DNA from: Gigaspora margarita
Taxonomy: Eukaryota; Glomeromycota; Glomeromycetes; Diversisporales; Gigasporaceae
Assembly: GCA_009809945.1 (NCBI GenBank)
Contig: WTPW01001235.1
Span: 69,209 to 133,208, forward strand
DNA: 64,000 nt
Direction: 5' to 3'
The position numbers and the translations under genes are program-made. Within the stretch, counting starts at the first letter, position 1. Each line of letters begins with the position of its first letter. This document shows, piece after piece, positions 24,176-35,476 of this stretch. The notes beneath the pieces were generated by a model. It did no database searches. It worked only from the letters and a program-made list of their open reading frames with translations, and had not been told where the DNA came from.

Positions 24176-24887
24176 TTTAAAAAAAGTAATTTATTATATA
24201 CAAGATGGTGTGAATGCATTTTATATAGTAATATAAAAATTGTTCAAATTTTTTAATCATGTGAATTTTTTACTGCTATTTTTTTTTTATTATTTAAATT
24301 TTATAAAGCAGTTATTTTTTAATTTCTTCATAAAATTTTATATAAAATTTTATTACTTTTATTTATGCAAATGAATGTTTACGATATAATTAACATTATT
24401 AATAGTTGTATAGTTTTATCATTTGTCATATAATATTATTTTTTTTTAATTTTCACCGATTGAAAAATAAAGTACATACATATATCATTTCAAAATTAAG
24501 GATTTAATTCAATTTGAAATTGACCTAACTTGTGAAATAATGCAGAACATATGCACTTAGAAAAGTACTATATATGTATATGCAATTTTACAGCCTAGAA
24601 TTTTGGGTTTACTAATTTCTCAAGTTTCTTTTTGTTGAATGCAAATTTAGTCAATTAAAAATTAATATAAAAAAATATTAATTCAAATAATTGTTTTGTA
24701 ATAGTTATTTCTATAAAAGTTAAATATTTATTTAAATATTTCTACTTACTAAGCAGTTTTTCTTGAATCTTTCATCGCAAACTGAAATAAACATACATTA
24801 AGAATAGCCAAGTAGAAACTAAAATTTTAACTTTATTTCTTATTATTTTTTTTTGTTTTTTTTTTAAATTATTTTATAAGGGAGATA
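24176..24887. other. Non-coding, no gene seen
   Basis: AT-rich sequence without recognisable repeats or coding frames. Confidence 0.5.
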
Positions 24888-25261
24888 GGGGTATTATGGA
24901 CACCTTAAGGTTCTTACTAGCAAAACTTTTTAATAAACAAATAGATTTTTATACAATGTTTATTATTTGAACTATGCTTAATAAAGAATAAATTACTGCA
25001 AAAAAATCTTTATAACTTATATAGTTTTAGATATAAATAATTAGTACACAAATAGTATATAAAAACTAAATTTTAGAGGGGAGGGGGGTATTGTAAACAT
25101 AGCAAATAATTTTGATCTACTGGTCCGTTTTGGATGATTTTACTACCAAAATGAACGTCTCAGTGAGTCGATTCTAACAAGTACAAAATCGTTAAAATCC
25201 AATCACAGGATCCCAAGATCATTAAAGGTTAAAATAGAAAAAATTTGCTAATTTAAAAATA

Positions 25262-25677
25262 TGGGCTTGGTGCTGCAAAAAGGGGGTAAATCGACAAAAC
25301 AAAAGATCTTCAGAAAATCAATTTTTATGTTCATATGGGCTAATCCAAAGAATTGCTGATATCTCTTGATCTACTAGTATGTTTTGAATGATTTAGCTAT
25401 CAAAATGTTCGTCTCGATGAGGCAAACATTTTGATAGCTAAATTATTCAAAACGGGCCAGTAGATCAAGAGATACTAGCAATTCTTTGGATTAGCCAATA
25501 TATATAAATTTTAAGAAAATACCAACTTTAAAGAGCTATACTACAAAATTTTATTAACATAACTGCTTTTGTGTTTTAAGTAAAAAATGTTCCAAATCTT
25601 ATTTTAAATTGATTTGTATAAAAAAAATTATTTTTGAAAAATTGTCAATTTACCCCCTTTTTGTAGCACCAAGCCCA
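25262..25677. mobile_element. TA-flanked MITE nested in the 24888-25868 element
   Basis: The ends TGGGCTTGGTGCTGCAAAAA and, from the right, TGGGCTTGGTGCTACAAAAA continue to match through GGGGGTAAAT. TA is present at both borders (25260-25261, 25678-25679). A long hairpin occupies its middle. Confidence 0.85.
25365..25486. repeat. Hairpin module: GATCTACTRGT...CGTCTC/GAGGC...ACYAGTAGATC
   Basis: The arms, about 55 bases each, begin TCTCTTGATCTACTAGTAT and end with the inverse ending GATCAAGAGA. They meet at GTTCGTCTCGATGAGGC. Related modules occur at about 25120, 25715, 33645, 33838 and 53803 in different elements. Confidence 0.8.
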
Positions 25678-25869
25678 TATATATATAAACTTATATTTTG
25701 CATAAATGATAATATCTTGTGATCTAGTGGTCAGAATTGGATGAATTTTATACCATTCAATTCGTCTCAAAGAGACGAATCGGATGGTACCAAAATTATC
25801 CAATTCCAATTACAGGATCATAAGATATCTCACCTGTCCACAATATCCTTCCATTCACAATACCCCCAT

Positions 25870-26940
25870 ATATTTTTTTTATTTCATTTAATTTTATTTT
25901 TAATTTAATTTTTTTATTCATTTTTTTTTTAAATTATTAAATTTTTTTTAATTTGTTTTAATTTTTTATTTGTTTTTTTCTTTTTTTTAAATTATTGTTT
26001 ATTTTTGTTTTTTTAAATTATTTTATATATTTATTTTTAATTCATTTTAATTTTATTTTTAATTTAATTTTTTTTATTTTTTCTAAAATTATTAATTTTT
26101 TTAATTTATTTTAATTTTTTATTTGTTTTATTTCTTTTTTTTTAAATTTTGATATTTTTTTAATTTGTTTTAATTTTTTATTATTTATTTTTTTTTGTTT
26201 TTTTTTTAATTATTTTTATTTTATTTTTTTAATTTTTTTTTAATATGGTTTAATTTTATTTTTAATTAAATTTTTTTTTGTTTTTTTGTTTTTTGTTTTT
26301 TAAATTTTTTTTAATTTGTTTTAATTTTTGATTATTTTTTTTTAGAGCATTTCTATTTGTACACAGCATGTTTATACAGTTACACAAAGTATAATAGAAA
26401 AATGCAAGCTGCAGATCAATTTTTGTACAACAAAAACAAGCAAAATATTAAAATTTAATTTTATCTTTAAATTTTGCTTATGAAACTATATTTTAAAGAC
26501 TAAGAAAAAAATTCCTTGCAAAATTTTAGTATAAACTAAGTTCTAACCTATCTTAGGCCTTTATCCTAACCCTAATATTAATTAAATTTTAATTTTTGTT
26601 TTTTATTAGAAATTGTTTAATTTATAAGTTACACAAATAACTGTGTTTAAACACACTGGGTACAAATAGTAATTTTCTTTTTTTTAATTAGTTATAATTT
26701 TATTTTTAAATTATTTTTTTGTTTTTTTTAGAGTATTTTTATTTTTTTTAATTCATTTTAATTTTTTTTAAATTAATTTTTATTTTTATTTTTTTAATTC
26801 ATTTTAATTTTATTTTTTTAATTATTTTTTTGTTCTTTTTTATTTTTTTTTAATTCATCTTAAATTATTTTTTATTTTATTTAAATTATTTTATTTTATT
26901 TTATATCATTTTTTTAATTTAAACTATTTTTTTATTTTAT
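25870..26940. repeat. T-rich low-complexity DNA
   Basis: Long runs of TTTTTAATT and similar words dominate, with almost no G or C. One foldback element (26353-26669) interrupts it. No gene is possible across most of it. Confidence 0.85.
26353..26669. mobile_element. Foldback element in T-rich DNA
   Basis: The ends CTATTTGTACACAGCATGTT and, from the right, CTATTTGTACCCAGTGTGTT pair and continue into AGTTACACAA/AGTTATTTGTGTAAC. No clear target duplication could be read in the low-complexity flanks. Confidence 0.65.
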
Positions 26941-28190
26941 ATTTGCCATATAACTGCAAAATAACACATAGGAAGTTATTTTGAATTTTGGTCAGAATGA
27001 AGTCTAATTTTAGACTAAAATTTAAAACTAAATCTCATAGTTATACAGTATTTTTATTATCTTTAATTTTTACTTTTTTTATATGTTCATTTTACTGCAA
27101 AAACATAAAAAGGAAGGAAAGGGGTAATGTTAACAAAAAATTAACTTCAAATAGTCTATATCCTTACTATTTAAAACTTTAAAAGTAACCTTGAGTTGTG
27201 GTTTCTATATCAATATGCAGCAATAAAATTTTTATTATAGATACATTACATGATTATCTAATAGTTAACTGTTACATTTAACTAATCAATTCTGGATCTG
27301 TTCAAAAATCAAAACAAACAATGATTATATGATATCAAACAGAAAGAATATCAAAGATTTTAATATATAAGATTATTATACAAATTAAAATATCATATAC
27401 TATGAACTTAGAACTAATTTTATTTCTAAATTAAACTTTACCAAATTTGAACTCCTGTACATGCCAATCTAGGATTTATGCTTCCAAACCTACTCTTATT
27501 CTTTACAATTGTATTTCTCATATTGCTCATACTGGTTCTATTAACTTCCAGATAAGTGATTAGAGGTCATCTGTAGTATTCATAAATCATTGTTTGATAT
27601 ATAAATTACTAACTTATTCACTTAATGATAACCCCATGCAATTGTATTAATATAATTATTTGTTTATCGACAAACAATCATAATCAATAATTGTAATACT
27701 ATGCAGGGTAAGTACCAAGTTGCTATTGATACTAAAGCCCGATTATATGCTACAACTACCTTTCAATTATAATTAATTATCACTTTGCTTCATAAACCAT
27801 TAATAACTTGTTATATCCAGATTGATTATCATCAAAATGTTGTTAAATTGCTAAAAATAAAATATGATATGTATAAAATCTTAGTACTTCGCCAAAATAT
27901 TCAATTATGTCCCTTTTTAAAATTAACTACAATTTGCTAAAATTAAAATTTGGACCTTAGATCAAAATTGAATCAATTTGCTAAAAAAAAAATATGACAT
28001 ATATCAGAGATATCCGGGGTCCTCTTTCTATTTGGTGGATAAAAAGGTGCCAAATTCTCTATTACTAATAATTGTGCAGCTCATTACTATAACAGGCCCT
28101 CAACTTGTTCTTCTATTAGAACCTTGGATGTGTTTATAGTGTCCTGCTATTCTAGTTAATGTTTAGCTTCAGTATGCAAGCAGCTATTAT
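26941..28190. other. Non-coding, no gene seen
   Basis: AT-rich. Two related blocks with TTGCTAAAAATAAAATATGATAT (about 27850) and TTGCTAAAAAAAAAATATGACAT (about 27980) suggest a local duplication. Confidence 0.45.
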
Positions 28191-28191
28191 T

Positions 28192-28348
28192 GTCTGAAGG
28201 ACACTCACAGGTAAAGCAATAGTACACCCAATGTCTGTGTATTAACAAATTCTGAATTATGATTGGCTAGATCAGGTGTAATATAAAAAAAATCAAAATA
28301 TAAAAAACTGATAGTTATTAGCTAGATTAGGATATATGTCCTTCAGAC
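28192..28348. mobile_element. Possible small foldback element
   Basis: GTCTGAAGGACA at 28192 has a perfect inverse, TGTCCTTCAGAC, ending at 28348. The flanks show no target duplication, so this is tentative. Confidence 0.35.
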
Positions 28349-28827
28349 TTTAAATAGTTCCCATTCTCCTAGTTTAAAGAAACTTCTGTGTATTGGTAAT
28401 ATATAGGCTATGTTGCATAACAAATATTACTTCTAACTAGGGTCATAGCACTAAAACTACTACTAGTTTTTATCTGAAATGATTAGTAGTTTCTGTTAAT
28501 ATGCTATTATAGCTTTTGTATACCTCTGTTATATTTCTACTACTAGCTTAGTGCATCCTGCTTTCAATTTATTACACATTACCAAGTACAGCCACTTGAC
28601 TCCTCTTTGTATTCATAATTTCAAATTTTGGTTCTTTCATATGTGCCAGAGGTGTTTCTTTTATTGTAAACCTATTTCTATGAGTTTCCATGTATTTTCT
28701 ACTTCTTTCACTGTAAATAATGCTAACTTTTCTAGAAGAGATCCTTCTTTCCAGAAACTTCTATCAATTAAGTATTTACATAGACTTTTACTGAGTATAC
28801 AATGTGAATTTGTAGAATTTCTTATCT

Positions 28828-29820
28828 ACTAAAACTTGAACCAGACACCTCTTGTCAGGGTTGGGCAAGCTATATATCTGGTGAATTTTTACTGGACATT
28901 GGACATTTCCAATTTGTCCTATGCAATGTCCAATGTTCTATAAGATGCAGCTTTAGTTAGTATAGGACAATGTCCATTACTTTTGCATAGGACAATTCGA
29001 GCAGTTTTCCAATGTCGAATATGTTTAAATACAAAATTTTAAAATCTCCTAGTGTTAGAACATATATTTGAAGATGTACTCGTGCAATATAAACATATTG
29101 TGCCTATGGTTTTGTGCAACAAATCATTCGAGAATTTTAATATATTATATTATTTTTTATTGACAGCTAATAATTTATGGTTCATAAATTGAATGCTGCA
29201 TATGTATTAAAAACTATATTTCTACAAAAAAAAAAAAATTTAGAGCGTTATTTGTCAAATTAAACTGATTATTTCAAATATTAAATTTACTTATCTTATT
29301 TCTGTTTTTGTTTTTTTTTAAAAAAAAAGTCTTGCTTTTGAAAGAAAAAAAATTCAATACTAAATTGAACTAGGTGGCTAACGATAAGTATATATTATGG
29401 GTTATTGTTTGCGTGCCTAATGGAAAGTATTAGATCAGTCTTATTTTCTGTATATAAATGACCTGGTCATTTTGGTTATCTTTTGAATGATCTTTAAATA
29501 ACCAGTGCAAACAGGTTTCTTACATGAACATGAGCTTAAGCTCATGCAAATTATTGGAATTAAATTTTCCAACATGAGGTGATCAACCAGAGACGGCAAA
29601 TTAATCGATGCTAACTTTTTTTTTCTTTTTTTTTTACAAACTTAAAAATTGACCAATCAGGTTGTCCGAATTCCAACTCTGGTCCAATCCTATGTCCATT
29701 GCTTTTGATCAGACATTCGGACAGTGGAATTTAGACAAATTTCCATTGTCCGAATTCCATTCATGCCAACCCTGCCTCTTGTATAGGGTACAGATGCCTA
29801 GACCACTAGGCTACAGGCCC
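28828..29820 (-). mobile_element. tRNA-derived SINE head, split by a hAT-type MITE
   Basis: Reading leftward from 29820 the strand gives GGGCCTGTAGCCTAGTGG and a D-arm-like TCTAGGC (box A: TAGCCTAGTGG). After the MITE, TGTCTGGTTCAAGTTTTAG resembles box B, GGTTCAANTCC. Acceptor-, D- and T-arm-like parts are in tRNA order, but pairing is imperfect. I read it as a tRNA-derived SINE promoter rather than a working tRNA gene. The body to the left, toward 28400, has no recognisable end. Confidence 0.6.
28856..29774. mobile_element. hAT-type MITE inside the SINE head
   Basis: The ends CAGGGTTGGGCAAGC and, from the right, CAGGGTTGGCATGAATGG fit YARNG. CCTCTTGT is duplicated exactly (28848-28855, 29775-29782). 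Near each end, runs such as TTGGACATT and GTCCAATGTTC recur in both orientations. Confidence 0.9.
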
Positions 29821-29935
29821 TATACCCTTTAGTGCAACTAGGATAAGTTAATAAAACAAAATATTAAAACTATATACAAAATAGCTTATACAAAGCTATT
29901 TAATAGAATGTAGCAACATAGTATAATTGGGTTTT

Positions 29936-31130
29936 TGTTACTCCCAAACTCTTATAATTAGAAAGGTTTCAAGTTTGAATCTTACAAGAGACAATAATAC
30001 TATTAATACTACAATATCTGTATTACAGTGTAATTGCATAACCATGTTATAGTAAGGTTATAGAATCTGTAATCTGGATTATACCAAATTTTGGAAGCTA
30101 GTATAATACTAGCACAAAAATTCTAGGAGATGCTATGGAGTAAAAACAAGCTTGTAAGATTTGAGTAAAGAGCAGCTAGCTTTTAATAGTACCTAAACCA
30201 GAAACTAAATAGGCAAAAGTTTTTATAGCAAAAGGGGTATACAAGCTGGACTCCAGAGTTGTACCAGAAGAAAAGGCCTTGTGTTACAGAAGCATGGGCA
30301 AAAAAAAGAGAGACTATAAGGCATTCTAAAATCTGGCTAACCAATTTTTCTAGTCTAATTGAATTGGTAGTTTAGAGAAAGGAGAAAAGTACTAGGTTAG
30401 TGAACTTTACAAGAGCAGAAGTAGCTAATGGTAGCAGTTAAAGGTAACTCTTTAACTGCAAGTGTAAACTATAGTGAATGTTAAGTTACTGAAGTATAGA
30501 TAAATACTTGAATAGAAACATGTACTACTCTAATAAGTTTCTTTTTGAGAATAACAGAACCAGAATTACTCAGCTGGATCCTAAGAATATTAGATAAATA
30601 TTTGAAACTATCTGACTGACTTATATATCAGAACTGTTTTGGTGATACAAAAAGGGTTGGCAGAAGGAACAGGGATCAGAGGATTTAAATAGGCAATTCC
30701 TATAGTGGGTTGCAGGTATGGCAGCTAGTGTGGAACTTTAGAATAAACTACTTAAATTAGATACCAAAAGTGTATGCATGGCTAGTTGGATTCTTGTCTA
30801 AATAACAAATACTAGTGGATCCTATGTGGGTTACCAATGGCTCTAATATCTTAAATAAAGGTTCTAAGTTCCAAAATAGGCACTATGCAATTAAAAAAAA
30901 TAGCTTTTCAATATACTTCTGCTTTTTAATTAAATTATAGCTAAATTACAATTTAGAGCTTCTTTACTCTATTCTAAACTAATAGTAGCTACTATTATAT
31001 TAGTTTACAGACAAAAAATCTAGAGAAAAATGCTATACTTATATAATTATATAGAAAAACTTTCTTGAGTCTATATTATTTGCATCTTTTTGATATAAAA
31101 TATATAGCTAATAATTTTCTGTACACAGTA
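29936..31130. other. Non-coding, possible SINE debris
   Basis: A weak box-B-like TCAAGTTTGAATC lies at 29969. The following kilobase is less AT-rich and purine-rich, with no open frame of note. I see no gene. Confidence 0.4.
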
Positions 31131-31224
31131 TATTTATAATAAAAAAAGAATTTAAATAAGAAATAAATTTAAATATTTTAATTTTAACTAATAATTTTTT
31201 TTAATAGGTATATATCAAGCATTT

Positions 31225-32005
31225 TACTAAATTTAGTACACACAAAAAAAATTATTTTAAATTAAATATTTAACCAAATTGATTTAAATTTTGTCAAAAT
31301 ATATTTGAATATAAAAACTATCTTTTTGTATAATTTTAATAATACTTAATAATAAAAATTTTATATAGTTTATTCTTAAATCATGTGCATTTATCTAAAA
31401 TTTTTTGTACTAAATTTAGTACAGGTTAAAAAAATTATATTATATAAAAATTTATAATAAAATTAAAAAAAATACTAAATTTTTAGATTGTTTTGAACCT
31501 AATTTTGATCTTGATATAGTTAAAAACATAAATAATAATTTTTTTAAATAGCTTAAATAAACCTGTTTTAAAGTAACACATGCCTAAAAATAGTTAGATT
31601 TTCTGTATATTTATATAGTAAAACATAGTAAAAACATAGTAAAAATTTAGTAAAATTAAATTACTTATAACTTTTTATCTACTGAACCAATTTTAATAAT
31701 TTTACAATCATTAGAACCAGAAAAATTAGCTTTTATAACTTTTATTAAGCAATTTAAAAAATTTAATTAAATCAAAATTTTGCTATTTATAATTGGTATA
31801 TTTTTTTTTGCACTTTTAGTAGCAAACAAATTTTTAAAAATATAAAAAATTTTAGATAAGTTATCTAATTTTTAAATATTCTAAAATGATTTTTAAATAT
31901 AGGATTATATATTAAATAAATTTAATTTGAAGTTAATAATACCAATTTTTTAAATTGCACTTTTATAACATACTAAATTTAGTACATTGTACTAAATTTA
32001 GTACA
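31225..32005. repeat. Four copies of the palindrome TACTAAATTTAGTACA
   Basis: The 16-mer occurs at 31225-31240, 31408-31423, 31971-31986 and 31990-32005. It contains the perfect 14-base palindrome TACTAAATTTAGTA, in two copies extended to GTACTAAATTTAGTAC. The surrounding DNA is AT-rich and non-coding. They may be terminal repeats of decayed foldback elements. Confidence 0.7.
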
Positions 32006-32316
32006 GAAAGCAGATATTCATTAAGTTATTAAATTTTTTCTTAATACCAATTTAGCTATATATAAAATATTTTAATTAAAGTTTTATATAAATAAATTAG
32101 TTTTGCAAAACAATTAGGGTAGAGACATTTATTATCTGATTTTTTGGGAGGAGGAGGTCAGAGGAATTGTCAGGTGCTATATAATATAGTATTATTAGCC
32201 AATTAAAATTGCTGATTTGGATTAAGAAATTGCTTAATCAGACTCAGACTCAATTATGGTTCATTCTGGATCTAGTTCGAAATCTGTAGTCTAGTTTGAG
32301 TCCAAATATATTTATA

Positions 32317-32954
32317 TGTATTTTTTGGAGCTAAACAAGTTTACTTTGTGCATAAAGTTAGAATTAATATGTAAAATTTTGTGAATTATAAGATTTTATA
32401 GAATTTTATTAATAAAATTCTATAAAATTATATAATTCACAAATTTTTATTAATTATTCCTATCTTTATGCACTAAGTAAACTTGTTTAGCATCTAAAAA
32501 TACATCAAATCAGCATAATTCTTTTTATTTTACTTGAAATTTAGAAAATAGATGAATAATTTTGGATTTTTGATCAAAAAAGTCAAATTTAAGCATTTTT
32601 TCTCCAAATTTCAAGTAAAATAAAAACTATACTGTCAATTTAATGTATTTTTAGGTGTTGAACAACTTTATTTAGTGCATTAAATTAGAATTAATTAGTA
32701 AATTTTGTGAATAATAAAATTTTATAGAATTTTCTTAATAAAATTCAACAAAATCTTATTATTTGTAAAATCTTACTAATTAATTCTAACTTAATGCACT
32801 AAGTCAACTTATTCAGCACTTAAAAATACATTAAATTGACAGTATAGTTTTTATTTTACTTGAAATTTGGAGATAAGATACTTAAAATTTACTTTTTTGA
32901 TCAAAAATCCAAAATTATACATATATTCTCTAAGTTTCAAGCAAAGTAAAAATA
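32317..32954. repeat. Array of alternating inverted repeats (period about 320 bp)
   Basis: Units run GCTAAACAAGTTTACTT, GTGCATAAAGTTAGAATTAA, TAAGATTTTATAGAATTTTA, then mirror back to AAGTAAACTTGTTTAGC. They are joined by second palindromes built on TTTTTATTTTACTTGAAATTT and TTTTTGATCAAAAA. Two units are visible here. Related units are at 33404-34450 and 52975-54650. No coding frame. Confidence 0.8.
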
Positions 32955-32962
32955 ATTATACC

Positions 32963-33395
32963 AGGACCCCAAATAATCCATGAGAGGTTATATTTGAGGA
33001 TCATAGTAAAATTTTTTTTGGTTAGCGGTTCTACTTTGGTACATATTAGCTACATTTCAAACATCAGGTACTAAGTTTGGTATTGCTTACCAATTTTTGA
33101 AATATAAGCTTTTAAACCCAGAACCCACGCTTTCTACAACAAAAATGGATTCGACACTCTCTAATATAAAAAAAAACAGAAATGATGCTCACTATTTTCA
33201 TTAGCACTTTTCAAATATAACATTTAAAAACTTATCCTATTGGTATTCTTTTAAATATACTCATTTTGCCATTACCCATTTTCAAATATAACCATTTTAC
33301 TCAATACCTGCTTTTTAAATATAACCTTTTTTAAAAAAATAGCCCTCCATTAGAAATTTTTCAAATATAACATTACATAGATTATTCAGGATCCT
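32963..33395. mobile_element. MITE with 8-bp target duplication
   Basis: The ends AGGACCCCAAATAATCCATG and, from the right, AGGATCCTGAATAATCTATG pair. The flanks ATTATACC (32955-32962) and ATTATACT (33396-33403) match at 7 of 8. It interrupts the inverted-repeat array. Inside are tandem TTTTCAAATATAAC motifs also found at about 54700-54935. Same end family as 52440-52662. Confidence 0.8.
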
Positions 33396-33403
33396 ATTAT
33401 ACT

Positions 33404-34450
33404 AAGTTGATATATTTTTAGATACTGAACAAGTTTACTTAGTGCATAATATTAGTGTTAATTAATAAAAATTTGTGAATTATAAGATTTTATAGAATTT
33501 TTATTAATAAATTTCTATAAAATCTTATAGGGCATCCATAAATAATGGTATGTACCCCTACATAGTAGCTCTTGACCCTCCTATTATATAAAATAAAATT
33601 TAAAATCTGTATATTTATATATAAAATTTTATAAAAACTTGAATATATTATGACTCAGTAATCCAATTTGAATGATTTTGGTACTATTCGATTCGTTCCT
33701 ATGAGACAAATCCAATGGTACCAAAATTATTTCATTTGGATCTCTTACTTGATCATATTTTATTAACGAAATACTATTGATTTTATAGTAATTTTATAAG
33801 AAAACATAATAACCAATAGTATTTCATTAATAAAACATGATCCAGTAATCCAAATCAGATGATTTTGGTGCTATTCGAATTCTCTCCTCGAGATGATTCG
33901 AATAGTACCAAAATAATCCAATTTAAACTACTAGATCAATTTTTAGACAAATTTTTATAAAAAATTTGCGTTATGTTTTGAGGGACACCTATATATTGAA
34001 AAATCGTTATATTTTGGAGACCTCCCTTAAGCATAATGTTATTTATGGATGCCCCCTATGATTCACAAGATTTCACTATTTAATCATAACTTAATGCACT
34101 AAGTAAACTTATTCAGCATCTAAAAGTACATTAAATCGGTATAATTGTTTTTATTTTACTTGAAATTTTGAGAAAAGATGCTTAAATTTGACTTTTTTGG
34201 TCAAAAATCAAAAACTATGCATCAATATCTAAATTTTAAGTAAAATAAAAACATTTTTGCTGATTTAATATATATTTGGATGTGTAACAAGTTTAGTTAG
34301 TGTATAAAGTTAGACTTAATTAATAAAAATTTGGAATTATATGATTTTTTAGAATTTTATTAATAAAATTCTATAAAATCTTATGATTCACAAAATTTTA
34401 CTAATTAATTCTAACTTTATGCACTAAATAACTTGTTCATCACCAATATA
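33404..34450. repeat. Inverted-repeat array continued, split by a TA-type MITE
   Basis: The unit (GATACTGAACAAGTTTACTT through TTCTATAAAATCTTAT) is interrupted at 33530 and resumes at 34059 with GATTCACAAGATTTCAC. A further complete palindromic unit follows at about 34262-34450. Confidence 0.78.
33530..34056. mobile_element. TA-flanked MITE with palindromic modules
   Basis: The ends GGGCATCCATAAATAATG and, from the right, GGGGGCATCCATAAATAAC are flanked by TA at 33528-33529 and 34057-34058. The broken palindrome of the host array is restored when the element is removed, supporting these borders. Two hairpin modules inside (about 33645-33770 and 33838-33950) resemble that at 25365. Confidence 0.85.
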
Positions 34451-35470
34451 TATATATAAACATATTCAGATTCAGAATAGTCTGCAGACTTCAGACTAAA
34501 TCTGAACCAAATTCAGACTTGACTAAAGCTTAATTTGGATCTGGTTGTTATATATTATTTGCTTGAATTTGATTGGCTAATTTAGTATCAGGTAGGGAGG
34601 AGGGTACCTCCTTAAGAAGTAAAAATCACTTGATAAATATCTCTACTCTTAATTAAAAAATAATTTTAATATATTTTGTAATATCATAGAATGATTTATA
34701 CTCTGTAATATAGAAATCAAGAGAAAAAATTAAAGTTTACAAAAAACTGCTAGTAACTTAAAATTTGTTTAAGCATTATTAAAAAATAAAAGAAATAATT
34801 GCTTTTATTTAAATTTATATATCTGAATATATATAATTTTCTAATACCTTATATATGCTTGCTAGCAAAACCTAAACAAAATCTAAATTCAAAAAAAAAT
34901 ATTTGCTATATAATTGATTAAATCAAAAAAGTAGTATTAATATTTTGCAAATTTATTATCTATAACATAAGAATATCTACTATTTGTTTAAACAAAATTT
35001 ATTAAGGGAAGAGGATACATAGATCATTTATCATATGATTTTAGTAGTACAAATAATTTTATATAGAAATTAGAAATATGCACTAATAAAACTTTTATAA
35101 TAACTTTAATTTTTGTTAAAATTTTTGCAATTTGTAGATTAAAAATGCTCTTTCTAATGATATAAATTTTAATAATAAAATATTTTTTAAAAAATATACT
35201 TGTATATATGGTAAAGTTCTCTGTAATCAATCTAAATTCTCTGTAGTTATACAAAATAGTTAATTTTGATTGGTTACATCATATAATCTTCATATAATTT
35301 TTTGTAAACTTATATTGATCCAATCTTTAAGTACTTGTTTCTCAGTAAATATTTAACCAATATAACTGATTTTATCACCGTTAAAAATCAGAAAAATCTA
35401 TTCTACAACCTTTATTATGAATTTAAAATAATTTGCTTAATAAAAATTTTCTTAATTTAAAAAGAAAAAA
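34451..35470. other. Non-coding, no gene seen
   Basis: AT-rich. A 34460-34560 patch repeats CAGATTCAG/CAGACTTCAGAC/CAAATTCAGAC words, possibly the end of a decayed foldback element. Confidence 0.45.
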
Positions 35471-35476
35471 GTTGTA

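Larger units (their letters stand above)
24888..25868. mobile_element. TA-flanked foldback element containing another MITE
   Basis: The ends GGGGTATTATGGACACC and, from the right, TGGGGGTATTGTGAATGG have TA outside both. A second GGGGGGTATTGTAAACAT at about 25080 may be an older or alternative left end. Palindromic modules with a central CGTCTC/GAGACG lie inside (about 25120-25230 and 25715-25840), and the 25262-25677 MITE is nested in it. Confidence 0.6.

Noticed and set aside
23899-24219. 106-codon minus-strand frame, rich in Leu, Phe and Ser
   Set aside because: It is the complement of the GA-rich microsatellite inside a non-coding hAT-type element.
28551-28832. 93-codon forward frame
   Set aside because: No recognisable domain, and it lies where the body of a minus-strand SINE would be expected.
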